DNA of 64,000 nt from Verrucomicrobiaceae bacterium (GCA_028293825.1 JAQGNY010000005.1:186001-250000), one strand, 5' to 3'. Positions 1 to 9,196 are shown, counted from the stretch's first letter. Notes: generated from the letters alone by a model not told the origin. Made by a program: numbers and translations.

Positions 1-99
1 ACGCACATCCGCCCAATGCGCGGTGGCATCGGAAACCGGAATTGATCCAGCGGCTAAGCCGATCAATAAAAATGCAGTGGCAAAAATAAATGTTCTCAT
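1..99 (-). CDS. N-terminus of a secreted protein, cut by window start
   Basis: An open frame starts with ATG at 99 and runs off the left edge after 33 codons. It begins MRTFIFATAFLLIGLAAGS, which has a charged start and a hydrophobic stretch, so it looks like a signal peptide; the next residues are IPVSDATAHWADVR. The visible part is too short to assign a family. It is transcribed away from the palindrome at 274-315. The ribosome binding site is weak. What the mature protein does cannot be said from this window. Confidence 0.55.
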   Translation of the reverse strand, partial: MRTFIFATAFLLIGLAAGSIPVSDATAHWADVR

Positions 100-273
100 C
101 GACTGGCTCGGTGAGCTCGCAGTCCGTGCGAAAAATAAATTCAAAATGTGAAAAACGATTTGCTGACACCGCCGCGTGGCGCGATGCCATTTCGGCGAAG
201 AGTCGACAATATTGACTCAGCAGTAAATGGAGTGGCAGATTTCATGCCATGGCGTGATTGCAGGCGCCGGCGT

Positions 274-315
274 ACGGTTTTATCGCGCAGTTTGTAAATT
301 GAGCGATAAAACCGT
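274..315. repeat. 42-base near-perfect palindrome
   Basis: Arms ACGGTTTTATCGC (274-286) and GCGATAAAACCGT (303-315) are perfectly complementary over 13 bp. The 16 bases between them are themselves almost self-complementary, so the whole 42-mer is a palindrome with three mismatched pairs. It lies between the leftward gene ending at 459 and the leftward gene starting at 99. No T-tract follows on the leftward strand, so a simple intrinsic terminator is not obvious. A dispersed hairpin repeat or a protein binding site is possible. Confidence 0.6.
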
Positions 316-458
316 CGGCTTTTTGCCAAAAAGGAAGGGCTTTCATTTACCTCGCCGCATGGGTTTTCGAAGGCTGCGGTGTGAGGCGTGTCACGTTTGT
401 GTGCGTGTTGGTTGATTTTGCACCAGTGCAATTCACGCTCAGCTGGTTCGATTAATGA

Positions 459-1109
459 TCACGCATGGTTTATTTCACTCGATTGCGCGCTGCTGGCTGC
501 AGCCAGCGCGAGCGCGTGCTTGCGAATGTCTGCCGGCCATTTCGCCAAACTTGTTTGAAACGTATCGATATCGCCAGCGAATAGCGCGCGCGTTGTGTCT
601 TCGAACGCGGGCTGATTACCTGCAATTGCCGTCATAAATTTATACGCTGCTTCACGCGCCTGGCGAATACGATCGTCTTCTTTGCTCGCACGCAGGGCGT
701 GCTCGACCAATTTGCGCAACGCCACCGAAGCGCCGCCGGTTTGCGCGGCTAGCCAATCCCAGTGCCGCGGTAACAGCGTGACTTCACGCGCGGTGACGCC
801 GAGCTTGGGGCGACCGGCAGTGCGCGGCGCCTCGGCAATTTCTGCTTCCTCTTCTGAATCGGCGGCACTGGTGTGCGGATAAGTAATTGCCAGACGCTTT
901 AACACGGTAGTTAGCGAGCCGCGCAGATCCAGTTCGATCGGTTGGCTGCTGGTGGCATCGAAAATCAAAATGCTCTGTCGATTATCGGTATCGACAAATG
1001 TTTTTACCTTGGTTGTGACGTCGCGTGCGGGACCAGAGGCGATACGTTTGTTACCGGCAAAGGCGATCCAAGTCGGTTGAGAAGTTATTGTCATCGAATT
1101 AACTGCCAT
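459..1109 (-). CDS. DUF2239 family protein
   Basis: A 216-residue cytoplasmic protein matching the uncharacterised DUF2239 family (COG3644) as I recall it. It has an N-terminal WIAFAGNKRIASG segment, a central GRPKLGVTAREVTLLPRHWDWL block that is characteristic of the family, an alanine-rich helical middle, and a C-terminal KWPADIRKHALALA stretch. No catalytic motif is recognisable. The open frame extends 25 codons further upstream, but those codons lie within and upstream of a near-consensus promoter at 1125-1154, so the start must be ATG 1109 or ATG 1094; neither has a strong Shine-Dalgarno sequence. Function is unknown. The two palindromes in its promoter suggest control by a dimeric repressor. 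Confidence 0.75.
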   Translation of the reverse strand: MAVNSMTITSQPTWIAFAGNKRIASGPARDVTTKVKTFVDTDNRQSILIFDATSSQPIELDLRGSLTTVLKRLAITYPHTSAADSEEEAEIAEAPRTAGRPKLGVTAREVTLLPRHWDWLAAQTGGASVALRKLVEHALRASKEDDRIRQAREAAYKFMTAIAGNQPAFEDTTRALFAGDIDTFQTSLAKWPADIRKHALALAAASSAQSSEINHA

Positions 1110-1124
1110 TGAAAGTAAGCTGAA

Positions 1125-1170
1125 ATTATACCCGGGTAAAATATGGTCAGTCAATATTACCCGGGTAATA
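1125..1170 (-). promoter_or_regulatory. Sigma-70 promoter with two palindromic operators
   Basis: On the minus strand a TTGACT -35 box (1154-1149) and a perfect TATAAT -10 box (1130-1125) are separated by 18 bases. A 16-base perfect palindrome TATTACCCGGGTAATA (1155-1170) abuts the -35 box on its upstream side. A second CCCGGG-centred palindrome, TACCCGGGTA (1129-1138), overlaps the -10 box and the spacer. The two centres are 29 bp apart. The layout fits repression of the DUF2239 gene by a dimeric regulator; which regulator is not visible here. Confidence 0.75.
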
Positions 1171-1269
1171 ATTATCGAGGTCATCGGGCAGCCTTCAGCC
1201 CCGGTTCAGCATGAACTCTATTAACTCGCGCCACTCTTATCTCGTACTGCTCGCCCTGGGACATTTTCC

Positions 1270-3191
1270 ATGAGTCATTCAATTACGCGCGTGCTGGGCT
1301 TTATCGGCATTTTTATTTTTGCAGTGCCGGTATTTGCCGATCCGCCGGCGCGCGTCGGTCGCATCAGTTATATCGAAGGCAAGGCGTCGTTTAGCGCGGG
1401 GCATGCGAGCGCCGAAAATGCCGATGACGATGCGAATCGAGACGATGCCGATCAAGCCGGCGCTAATCAAGAAAGCGCCAATCGAGACAATGTCGATAGA
1501 GACAGTACCGATAGAGGCAGTGCCAATCAAAGCGGCGCAGCGGATGACGATCAATGGAGCGATGCGACGCTGAATTATCCGATAACCACCGGCGATAGTT
1601 TGTGGACCGAGCCGAACGCGCGACTTGAATTGCAAATCGGTTCGGCGGAAGTACGCATGGATCATTCGACCGAATTCAATGTCGTGCAACTCGACGATGA
1701 CGCGACGCAATTGCGCGTCGATCAGGGCGTGATAAATGTGCATTTACATGCGGTGCCGACCGGCGGTATTTCGGTAATAACCCCGCAGGGCCGAATCGAT
1801 TTAGTGAAACCCGGCAGCTACCACATTGACGCCGGCTATCCGCCTGCCGATGAGGTGACCGATAACAACGCCGGCCAAAATAATTCCTCCGCAAATAACG
1901 ACGATTTACAAAACTCAAAAGTAAGAATCACCACGCTCGAAGGCGAGGCGCAAATTAACGAAGCACGCGCTCATTTGGTGATATTGCCGGGCGAAGGCGC
2001 GGTCATCGGCGGCGATCCGGTGAATTACACCTTGATCGAAGATAACGCGACGCCGTTCGACGATTGGGCGCTGGCGCGCGAACATCGCGAAAGTGCCGCT
2101 GAGTCGACCCGTTATGTATCGCCGGAAACGACCGGTTACGAAGATCTCGATCGCAACGGCCAGTGGGTGCGCGATAGCGATAACGGCACGGTGTGGTATC
2201 CGGCGGCGGTCGCGGTGGATTGGGCGCCGTATCGTTACGGCCATTGGGCGTATGTCGGCCCGTGGGGCTGGACCTGGATCGACGACGCCTCCTGGGGCTT
2301 TGCGCCGTTTCATTACGGCCGCTGGGTGCGCGTGCACGAGCGTTGGGGATGGTGCCCGGGTGCAATTGCGCCGCGCCCCGTTTATGCGCCGGCATTGGTG
2401 GCTTTCGTCGGCGGCGTGCACGGCAGCGTGTCGATCGGTATCGGCGCAACGCGCGGCCCGGTCGGATTCCATTGGGACCGCGCGAACCGTTTCATCCCTA
2501 TTACAGGGCGAGCCCGAATTACATCCGCAACGTCAACATTACGCACGTCGATAAAACGGTCATCAATAACATCACCGTCCATTCGATTCAGCCGGGGCAT
2601 TTTGCCAATCAACATGCCGCGACAGTGGTATCGGCGGAAACCTTCACGCATGCGCGACCGGTTCGCGGTGCGGTAATTTCCGTGCCGGAGGGACAATTAG
2701 CACAGGCGCATACCTTGCCTGCGTTAAATCATTTGCCGCCTGCGCGCAGCTTTAACGCCAGCGCATCACAGCCCGGATTTAATGCGCCACATCCGCGCGA
2801 CGAACAACCTTTTTCGCGTGACGAGCCGCGTGCTTATGAACAACCGCGTGCTGCCGCTTCATCTCCCTCACCGCGAGCGTTCGACCAGTCGCGCTCGGTG
2901 CCATCGAACATGCAGTCGCGTCCTAACCCTGGCAATAACCCCGCAGAATTTCCCCACCCACGTCCGCCGGTGAATGCGCAGCGGATGCCGACTGAATCGG
3001 AACGCCCGCGCCCGATTGCGCGCCCGCCCGAACATCGGCCTGCGGATATGCAGCGCGCGGCACCGCCGCCGCATCCGGTGCAAAACTCGCAAATTAAACC
3101 GTCGCCGCAAGGTTGGCAGCGCGTGCCGGTGCAGCAAGGACGTGGCGCGGTGCATGAACAAGCGCATGCGCGCGAGCATCATCACGAGTGA
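1270..3191 (+). pseudogene. FecR/DUF6600-type envelope protein gene, broken by one frameshift
   Basis: The first frame (1270-2676) encodes a signal peptide ending VPVFA, a FecR-like beta domain (residues about 95-180, with LRVDQGVINVHL), and a DUF6600-type region rich in Trp, Tyr and Gly (GHWAYVGPWGWTWIDDASWG, then HYGRWV and RPVYAPALVAFVGG). At about 2466-2470 homology continues in the next frame as PLGPREPFHPYYRASPNYIRN and then a Pro/Arg/Gln-rich tail ending at 3191. One missing base near GGATTCC explains the break. Residues 51-90 are an acidic tract with five-residue periodicity. The role is probably in the periplasm or on the cell surface, but is unproven. The break may be real decay or a sequencing error. 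Confidence 0.75.
1420..1539 (+). repeat. Degenerate 15-base repeats coding an acidic five-residue tract
   Basis: Within the FecR-like gene, eight consecutive units of about 15 bases encode blocks such as NRDDA, DQAGA, NQESA, NRDNV, DRDST, DRGSA and NQSGA. The spacing of Asp/Asn and Arg/Gln is regular. The pattern recalls pentapeptide repeats but lacks their central Leu/Phe. It sits between the signal peptide region and the FecR-like domain and is probably a flexible linker. Confidence 0.6.
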
Positions 3192-3812
3192 ATATCTGAA
3201 CAGTTTCGTGCAGTCAGTATTAAATCTGATTGGCGTGTATGGGCGTGTGCGAATTGCGGCGCAAAAATCGTTAAACAGGATTGCGCCGCGCATTGAATAA
3301 TTAGCTGCTCGAAAACTTAATCATCGATTTTAATTTCGCGCGAAATCATTCGTAGCGCGCAAGTCCAAAACCTTACATTCAGCTGACAAAAAATCGCGCT
3401 CCCTTCTCCGAAGTAATAATTAACCGCACCGATTTAAATCCCGTCGTAAATATTCGACTCGATCGTTATTGACCGAGCGGTTGCTATGAATTTAATAATC
3501 GCGCGAAAAATCCAATAACGTTAAATTGCGCGAGCGTTATGACGTCGATAAATTCGGTGCGATCTTCGCTCGGCATACAATTCGCATGACGCCGCAGGGT
3601 GTTAAAGCACGAAGCGTTTAGAAAATCAGGCGATAAGATATTGGGATGAGGGCGCAGATGAGAGCACAGACCAGAGTGCGCGCTGAAATTTGCGTTATAG
3701 TCGCGCGAAATTTGCGACAACGAACATTTACAACAACAATGCCGCCCGGCCGATATTACGTCGATAACTCGACACTTCATTCCACCCCCATTTTTTGGAG
3801 TAGGAGACCGCA
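3192..3812. other. Intergenic stretch, no gene recognised
   Basis: About 620 bases between the FecR-like gene and potF. A minus-strand open frame covers part of it (3484-3813), but its Cys-, His- and Asn-rich translation resembles no family, and the potF ribosome site sits on the opposite strand in the same bases. A perfect TTTCGCGCGAAA palindrome lies at about 3333-3344. A good ribosome binding site (GGAGTAGGAG) precedes potF. I could not fix a promoter with confidence. Confidence 0.5.
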
Positions 3813-4919
3813 ATGAAAAAATTCTGGACCTCTTTAATCGCCGTCGCTGCGGCGCTGAGTGGCACCATCGGGAGCGCGCACGCGGAGGAGGAAAAAGTCC
3901 TCAATGTCTACAACTGGTCGGATTACATCGCCGAAGATACGTTGCAGAAATTCACCAAAGAAACCGGCATCAAAGTCGTCTACGACGTGTTCGACAGCAA
4001 CGACACGCTCGAAGCTAAATTGCTGGCGGGCAACACCGGTTACGACGTGGTGGTGCCATCGCTGAATTTCCTCGGCCGCCAGATTCAGGCCGGCGTGTTT
4101 ATGCCGCTCGATAAATCCAAATTGCCGAACAGTAAAAATCTCGATCCGCAATTGATGGCGCGCATCGCGACCAATGATCCGGATAACGCGCACGCGGTGC
4201 CGTATTTAAAGGGCACCACCGGCATTGGCTTCAATGTTAAAAAAGTGAAAGAGATTCTCGGCCCGAACGTGCCGCTCGATAGTTGGGACCTGATTTTAAA
4301 ACCGGAGAATATCGCCAAGCTGAGCAAGTGCGGCGTGTCGATGCTGGATGCGCCGGCGGAAGTTATTCCCACCGTGCTCAATTACCTCGGCGAAAAGCCC
4401 AATGGTTTCGACCCGGCATTAATTCAGGGCAAGGCGCAAGAGTTGTTGATGAAGCTGCGCCCATCGGTGCGCTACTTTCACTCCTCGCAATATATAAACG
4501 ATTTGGCCAACGGCGATATTTGCGTGGCATTGGGTTGGGCCGGCGATGTGTTGCAGGCGAAGCGTCGCGCCGAGGAAGCGAAGAACGGTGTTGAGATTGC
4601 GTACATCATTCCGAAAGAAGGCGCGGGTATTTTCTTCGATATGCTGGCGATTCCGAAAGATGCCAAGCATCCGCAAAACGCACTCAAGTTCCTCAACTTT
4701 TTGATGCGGCCGGATGTCATCGCCGATATCTCCAATTTCGTTTCGTACGCGAATGCAGTGCCGGCGTCGAAACCGTTATTGGATAAGAAAATCCTCAATA
4801 ATCCGGGCGTGTATCCGTCGCCGGAAGTCCAAGCGCATCTGTTTACCTTTGCCGTGGTGCCGCCGAAAATCGATCGAATTTACACGCGGGTCTGGACCAC
4901 AGTCAAAACAGGCAAATAA
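3813..4919 (+). CDS. potF: Putrescine-type ABC transporter substrate-binding protein
   Basis: A 368-residue periplasmic binding protein of the PotD/PotF/SpuD class that captures polyamines for the transporter encoded downstream. The N-terminal signal peptide ends near GSAHA. The mature protein opens with VLNVYNWSDYI, the hallmark start of this family, followed by FTKETGIKVVYDVFDSND and the hinge region GYDVVVPS. Trp and Asp residues typical of the polyamine pocket are present (GWAGDV). Length is normal for PotF. It is the first gene of potFGHI and has a strong ribosome site (GGAGTAGGAG). A terminator-like hairpin follows it, which would give more binding protein than permease, as is common. 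Putrescine is the likeliest ligand because the operon has the PotFGHI form; spermidine cannot be excluded. Confidence 0.93.
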   Translation: MKKFWTSLIAVAAALSGTIGSAHAEEEKVLNVYNWSDYIAEDTLQKFTKETGIKVVYDVFDSNDTLEAKLLAGNTGYDVVVPSLNFLGRQIQAGVFMPLDKSKLPNSKNLDPQLMARIATNDPDNAHAVPYLKGTTGIGFNVKKVKEILGPNVPLDSWDLILKPENIAKLSKCGVSMLDAPAEVIPTVLNYLGEKPNGFDPALIQGKAQELLMKLRPSVRYFHSSQYINDLANGDICVALGWAGDVLQAKRRAEEAKNGVEIAYIIPKEGAGIFFDMLAIPKDAKHPQNALKFLNFLMRPDVIADISNFVSYANAVPASKPLLDKKILNNPGVYPSPEVQAHLFTFAVVPPKIDRIYTRVWTTVKTGK

Positions 4920-4935
4920 AATAGCCGCCTTCTGG

Positions 4936-4963
4936 AAAGGGGTGCTCCGGCGCCCCTTTTTTG
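4936..4963 (+). terminator. Hairpin with T-tract between potF and potG
   Basis: AAGGGGTGC (4937-4945) pairs with GCGCCCCTT, with one G-T pair, and a run of T follows immediately. It lies 17 bases after the potF stop. Partial termination here would raise potF expression above the rest of the operon. Confidence 0.75.
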
Positions 4964-5155
4964 TTTCAAGTAAATCAGCGTATTTGTCGCCAGTAAGCGC
5001 TCGCATTAGTACGCTTATGGCAGCGTGTTGAAAATTTGCCGGCGGCGATCAGCAAGGCGCTGAGCTAATCTTGGTTTTCAGCCTGTCGGGAATTACGCGA
5101 TGTTGTTGGTTGCGAGCTACTGTGCACACTAAACGAATGGAGAGATAAACGGACA

Positions 5156-6286
5156 ATGACCGCTGCCAAGGCTGCTGCGCCGAGCCCCGTATTGCCGACG
5201 GATAACTACGTCACCATCAACAACATCAGCAAAACGTTCGACGGCTTTCGCGCCGTGCATGACGTGAGCTTCAGTATTCGCAAAGGCGAAATCTTCGCGT
5301 TGCTCGGTGCATCTGGCTGCGGCAAATCAACCTTGTTACGCATGCTGGCCGGCTTCGAAGCCCCGACCGCCGGCACTATTTTGCTCGACGGACTCGATCT
5401 CAACGGGCTGCCGCCGTACCGGCGCCCGATCAACATGATGTTTCAATCCTATGCGTTGTTCCCGCATATGACGGTCGAGCAAAACATTGCGTACGGCCTG
5501 AAGCAGGACAAATTGCCGAAGCACGAAATCAACGACCGCGTGCAGGAAATGCTGAAGCTGGTGCGGATGGAGACTTACGCCAAACGCAAACCGCATCAGC
5601 TTTCCGGCGGCCAGCAGCAGCGCGTCGCGCTCGCGCGCAGTTTGTCGAAAGGCCCAAAATTATTACTGCTCGACGAGCCAATGGGCGCACTCGATAAAAA
5701 ATTGCGCACGCAAATGCAGCTGGAAGTGGTGCGCATCATCGAGCGCCTCGGTGTCACCTGCGTGATGGTGACGCACGATCAGGAAGAGGCGATGACGATG
5801 GCTCATCGCATCGCCATTATGGAAGCGGGGCAGATCAGTCAGATCGGTACGCCGGCTGAAATCTACGAGCAACCGAATTGCCGTTACACCGCGAGCTTTA
5901 TCGGCTCGGTGAATTTATTCGAAGGCACGCTCGACGAAGATCAAATCGATCACTGCACGATAAAAACCGCCGACCTCGACGTGCCGATTTATGTCGGTCA
6001 CGGTGTCACCGGCATGACTGGAATGCCGTGCGCATTCGCGGTTCGTCCCGAGAAAGTATCGATGAGTAAAACCCGCCCCGAGCAGATGCACAATCACGTG
6101 GCCGGCATCATTCAAGACATCGCTTATTTGGGCAGCGAATCGGTTTATCACGTGCGCTTGCAGAGCGGCAAAATGGTGCAGGTCGAACTCGTCAATGCCG
6201 TGCGTTGGGGCAGTGAACGCTTTGCGGCGGACGACGCCGTGTGGATTTATTGGGAAGACGAAAGCGGCGTGGTGCTCACTGCATGA
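5156..6286 (+). CDS. potG: Polyamine ABC transporter ATP-binding protein
   Basis: A 376-residue ATPase that powers polyamine import from the cytoplasmic face. Walker A is GASGCGKST (residues about 50-58), the Q-loop region is NMMFQSYALFPHM, the signature is LSGGQQQR, Walker B is LLLLDEP and the H-loop is VTHDQEEAMT. The C-terminal third (about 270-376) is a TOBE-type regulatory domain containing FAVRPEKV. Length and N-terminal extension match PotG. The start follows GGAGAG at a normal distance. Its stop overlaps the start of potH (ATGA), showing tight coupling. Confidence 0.95.
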   Translation: MTAAKAAAPSPVLPTDNYVTINNISKTFDGFRAVHDVSFSIRKGEIFALLGASGCGKSTLLRMLAGFEAPTAGTILLDGLDLNGLPPYRRPINMMFQSYALFPHMTVEQNIAYGLKQDKLPKHEINDRVQEMLKLVRMETYAKRKPHQLSGGQQQRVALARSLSKGPKLLLLDEPMGALDKKLRTQMQLEVVRIIERLGVTCVMVTHDQEEAMTMAHRIAIMEAGQISQIGTPAEIYEQPNCRYTASFIGSVNLFEGTLDEDQIDHCTIKTADLDVPIYVGHGVTGMTGMPCAFAVRPEKVSMSKTRPEQMHNHVAGIIQDIAYLGSESVYHVRLQSGKMVQVELVNAVRWGSERFAADDAVWIYWEDESGVVLTA

Positions 6287-7203
6287 AGTCGCTGTTTAAT
6301 TCACTGCGCGCGTCGTCGTCTTTCAAAGGCATGCACTGGCTGGTTACCGGTTTTCCGTACGTATGGTTGCTGCTGTTTTTTGTGGTGCCATTTCTGATTG
6401 TACTGAAAATCAGTTTTGCGGAAGCGGCCATCGCGATGCCGCCGTTCACCGATATTCTCAGCTACGCCGAGCAGAAGCTGACGATCAATCTCAATTTCGG
6501 CAACTACGCGTATCTGTTCGAAGATGCGCTGTATGTCGATGCCTATCTCGGCTCGCTGAAATTCGCGGCGGTGTCGACGCTGCTGTGTTTGCTGCTCGGC
6601 TATCCGATCGCTTACACCATCGCGCGTTTGCAACCTGCAGTGCGCAATGTGTTGTTGATGTTGGTGGTGCTGCCGTCGTGGACGTCGCTGCTGATTCGCG
6701 TGTACGCGTGGGTCGGGATTCTCAAGGACAACGGCTTCATCAATAATTTTTTAATGTGGCTCGGCGTTATCGATCAACCGCTGCAAATCATGTACACGCC
6801 GGTGTCGGTGTATATCGGCATCGTATACGCGTATCTGCCATTCATGGTGTTGCCGCTATACAGCAATTTGGTGAAACACGATGTGCGCCTGCTGGAAGCG
6901 GCGAGCGATCTCGGCGCGAAACCGTGGATGACTTTTCTTACTGTGACCTTGCCGTTGTCGCGCGCCGGAATTATCGCCGGTGCGATGTTGGTATTTATTC
7001 CCGCCGTCGGCGAATTTGTTATCCCGGAATTACTCGGCGGCCCGAGCGTATTAATGATCGGCAAAATATTGTGGCAGGAGTTTTTTAATAATCGCGATTG
7101 GCCGGTGGCATCGGCAGTGGCGATGGTGATGCTGGCGATTCTCACCGTGCCGATTGTTTTGTTTCACCACTATCAGGCGCGCGATTTGGAGGGGCGGCGA
7201 TGA
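6283..7203 (+). CDS. potH: Polyamine ABC transporter permease 1
   Basis: A 306-residue inner-membrane permease with about six hydrophobic segments; the first is PYVWLLLFFVVPFLIVLKISF. The conserved permease loop EAASDLGAKPWMTFLTVTLPL, which docks on the ATPase, is at about residue 205. The start chosen is the ATG that overlaps the potG stop; the longer open frame upstream lies inside potG. The gene overlaps potI by four bases in the same way. It forms the membrane channel with PotI. Confidence 0.93.
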   Translation: MKSLFNSLRASSSFKGMHWLVTGFPYVWLLLFFVVPFLIVLKISFAEAAIAMPPFTDILSYAEQKLTINLNFGNYAYLFEDALYVDAYLGSLKFAAVSTLLCLLLGYPIAYTIARLQPAVRNVLLMLVVLPSWTSLLIRVYAWVGILKDNGFINNFLMWLGVIDQPLQIMYTPVSVYIGIVYAYLPFMVLPLYSNLVKHDVRLLEAASDLGAKPWMTFLTVTLPLSRAGIIAGAMLVFIPAVGEFVIPELLGGPSVLMIGKILWQEFFNNRDWPVASAVAMVMLAILTVPIVLFHHYQARDLEGRR

Positions 7204-8045
7204 ACAACGGTCCCGCTCGTATTTCCAAATTTTCGTACGCGGCGTTAATTGTCGGTTTTATTTTTTTATACGCGCCGATGCTCAGTCTGGTTATCTACTC
7301 GTTTAACGAGTCGCGTCTGGTAACGGTATGGGCGGGCTTTTCGACAAAATGGTACGGCGAATTATTTAACGATCAACAAATTATGCAGGCCGCGTGGCGC
7401 AGTTTGCAGCTCGCCGCATTTACCGCAACGGCGTCGACTATTCTCGGCACGCTATCGGCAATTGTGATTGTGCGTTTCAAACGCTTTCGCGGCCGCACGG
7501 CATTTACCGCAATGATCACCGCGCCGTTAGTAATGCCTGAAGTCATCACCGGTTTATCGTTGCTGTTGTTATTTGTGTCGCTCGGGCAGTGGATTGGTTG
7601 GCCCGAAGGTCGCGGTATGCACACGATCTGGATTGCGCATGTCACGTTCACTGTCGCCTTCGTCAACGTAGTGATTTCATCGCGCTTGCAAGAGATGGAT
7701 ATTTCGCTCGAAGAAGCGGCAATGGACCTCGGCGCCAATCGCGTGAAAACTTTTTTCACGATTACCTTGCCGATAATTTCACCGGCGTTGATTTCCGGTT
7801 GGTTACTCGCCTTCACATTGTCGCTGGACGATTTAGTCGTCGCCAGTTTTGTGTCGGGACCGTCCTCGACCACATTGCCGATGGTGGTGTTTTCCAGCGT
7901 ACGCTTGGGTCTCAGCCCAAAAATCAATGCGCTCGCGACGATTCTAATTAGTCTGGTATCGATTGCTGCGTTTATCGGCTGGTGGTTGATGTGGCGAAAA
8001 GAGCGGCAGCGTTTGCGTGATATCCAAGATATTACTTCCATCTAA
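7200..8045 (+). CDS. potI: Polyamine ABC transporter permease 2
   Basis: A 281-residue permease partner of PotH. It shows the PotI-type start FSYAALIVGFIFLYAPMLSLVIYSFN and the coupling loop EEAAMDLGANRVKTFFTITLPL. Near the C-terminus LDDLVVASFVSGP is typical of PotC/PotI. The start at 7200 overlaps the potH stop and follows GAGGGGCGGCG; the open frame to its left lies within potH. It is the last gene of the operon, followed by a strong hairpin. Confidence 0.93.
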   Translation: MNNGPARISKFSYAALIVGFIFLYAPMLSLVIYSFNESRLVTVWAGFSTKWYGELFNDQQIMQAAWRSLQLAAFTATASTILGTLSAIVIVRFKRFRGRTAFTAMITAPLVMPEVITGLSLLLLFVSLGQWIGWPEGRGMHTIWIAHVTFTVAFVNVVISSRLQEMDISLEEAAMDLGANRVKTFFTITLPIISPALISGWLLAFTLSLDDLVVASFVSGPSSTTLPMVVFSSVRLGLSPKINALATILISLVSIAAFIGWWLMWRKERQRLRDIQDITSI

Positions 8046-8054
8046 AAATTTATT

Positions 8055-8096
8055 TGTATTAAGGCGCCGCAATTATTTTTGCGGCGCCTTAATACA
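8055..8096. terminator. Strong bidirectional terminator hairpin
   Basis: An 18-bp perfect stem (8055-8072 with 8079-8096) around a six-base loop; the GC-rich core is AAGGCGCCGCAA. It sits between potI and the convergent SDR gene, so it probably ends the pot operon and may also stop transcription from the right. Confidence 0.75.
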
Positions 8097-8217
8097 GCAA
8101 TTAAAACTCGATTCGCCCATCGCATTAAAACGACCGCGCTCATCGGTTTAATTCAAAGTCCATTTTCTAGCGTATAAAAATGAGTGCGATGTGATTGCCG
8201 GCATTAATGCTATTTAA

Positions 8218-9036
8218 TTAAATCGCCGATCGGGTCTGCCCACCATCGATGCGAAAATTGGCGCCCGTGATGAAATCGGCATCGGCTGCAGCCAAGAACG
8301 CGACAGCTCGGCCAATATCTTTCGGACATCCCAATCGATCAACGGTGAGATGCATATCCTCCTTGATAAACCGCCGCTCCCAATCGGCGAATTCGCCGGG
8401 CCAACCGCGTTCGGACGCCAACAGAATAATCCAGCCGCGCTGGCCTTCGGTGAGAATCGGCCCCGGCGTCACGGTGTTAACGGTAACGCCGGTAGACGCT
8501 AATGCGCGTGCTAGCGTCATGGTCATTGCGTTGAGCGCGGCCTTGGCGACTGAATAATCCGGCGGCACTTCATCACCGGGTTGGATGCCGGCGGAGCTCG
8601 AAATATTAATGACACGGCCCCAATGGCGATTGCACATTGCCGGTACCAGCAAATCACACAGACGCTGCGCGCTAATCACATTTTTATAAAAAGTTTTTTC
8701 CCAATCGATGGTAGGTACTTCCAACCACTTGCGCAGCACGCCATCGGTATTGGACGGATTGCCAACATTGTTGACCAGAATTTCCACCGGTTGAATGGCA
8801 CTCGCGCTGGCCGCTAGTGCATCGATACCGGCGTTATTTTCAACATCGCCGACGATGAAGCGAACGTTTAAATTTTCCGCCTTTAATTCGCGCTCAGTGC
8901 GCGCGCCGTCTTCGGTATTTCGACCACAAAAAGTAACACTGACACCTTCGGCAGCAAGCGCGCGCACAATGCCAACACCGATGCCCTTGCTGCCACCTGT
9001 TACCAGGGCATGACGCCCTTGCAAACCTAAGTTCAT
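8218..9036 (-). CDS. SDR family NAD(P)-dependent oxidoreductase
   Basis: A 272-residue classical short-chain dehydrogenase/reductase. It has the cofactor motif TGGSKGIG (about residues 13-20), the NNVG structural motif (about 89-92), the catalytic Ser in NISSSAG and the catalytic pair in YSVAK. After the active site comes VTVNTVTPGPI, and the C-terminus ends ITGANFRIDGGQ, as is usual. The substrate cannot be read from the sequence. It is a single gene, separated by about 160 bases from the hydrolase gene to its right. Confidence 0.85.
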   Translation of the reverse strand: MNLGLQGRHALVTGGSKGIGVGIVRALAAEGVSVTFCGRNTEDGARTERELKAENLNVRFIVGDVENNAGIDALAASASAIQPVEILVNNVGNPSNTDGVLRKWLEVPTIDWEKTFYKNVISAQRLCDLLVPAMCNRHWGRVINISSSAGIQPGDEVPPDYSVAKAALNAMTMTLARALASTGVTVNTVTPGPILTEGQRGWIILLASERGWPGEFADWERRFIKEDMHLTVDRLGCPKDIGRAVAFLAAADADFITGANFRIDGGQTRSAI

Positions 9037-9196
9037 CGCACTTTCCTCTTATTATTTCGGTTAGTTTAAATGTCTTGGATGACTCGGCACTTTATCGAGA
9101 AGTGCTCAAAGCCGCGATAATAAACAACGCCCCCGCGTGCGGCGCTGCAAATATAAAAGCGAATTTAACCTTGCCGTGAATACATTCTTTGCGCGC

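Noticed and set aside
141-431. Minus-strand frame of 96 residues across the palindrome
   Set aside because: Its translation mirrors the opposite strand because of the palindrome, and it has no ribosome site or family match.
1110-1184. Extra 25 N-terminal codons of the DUF2239 frame
   Set aside because: They overlap and precede the -35/-10 promoter boxes, so they would not be in the transcript.
3484-3813. Minus-strand frame of 109 residues upstream of potF
   Set aside because: Cys/His/Asn-rich translation without family similarity; it covers the potF leader and ribosome site on the other strand.
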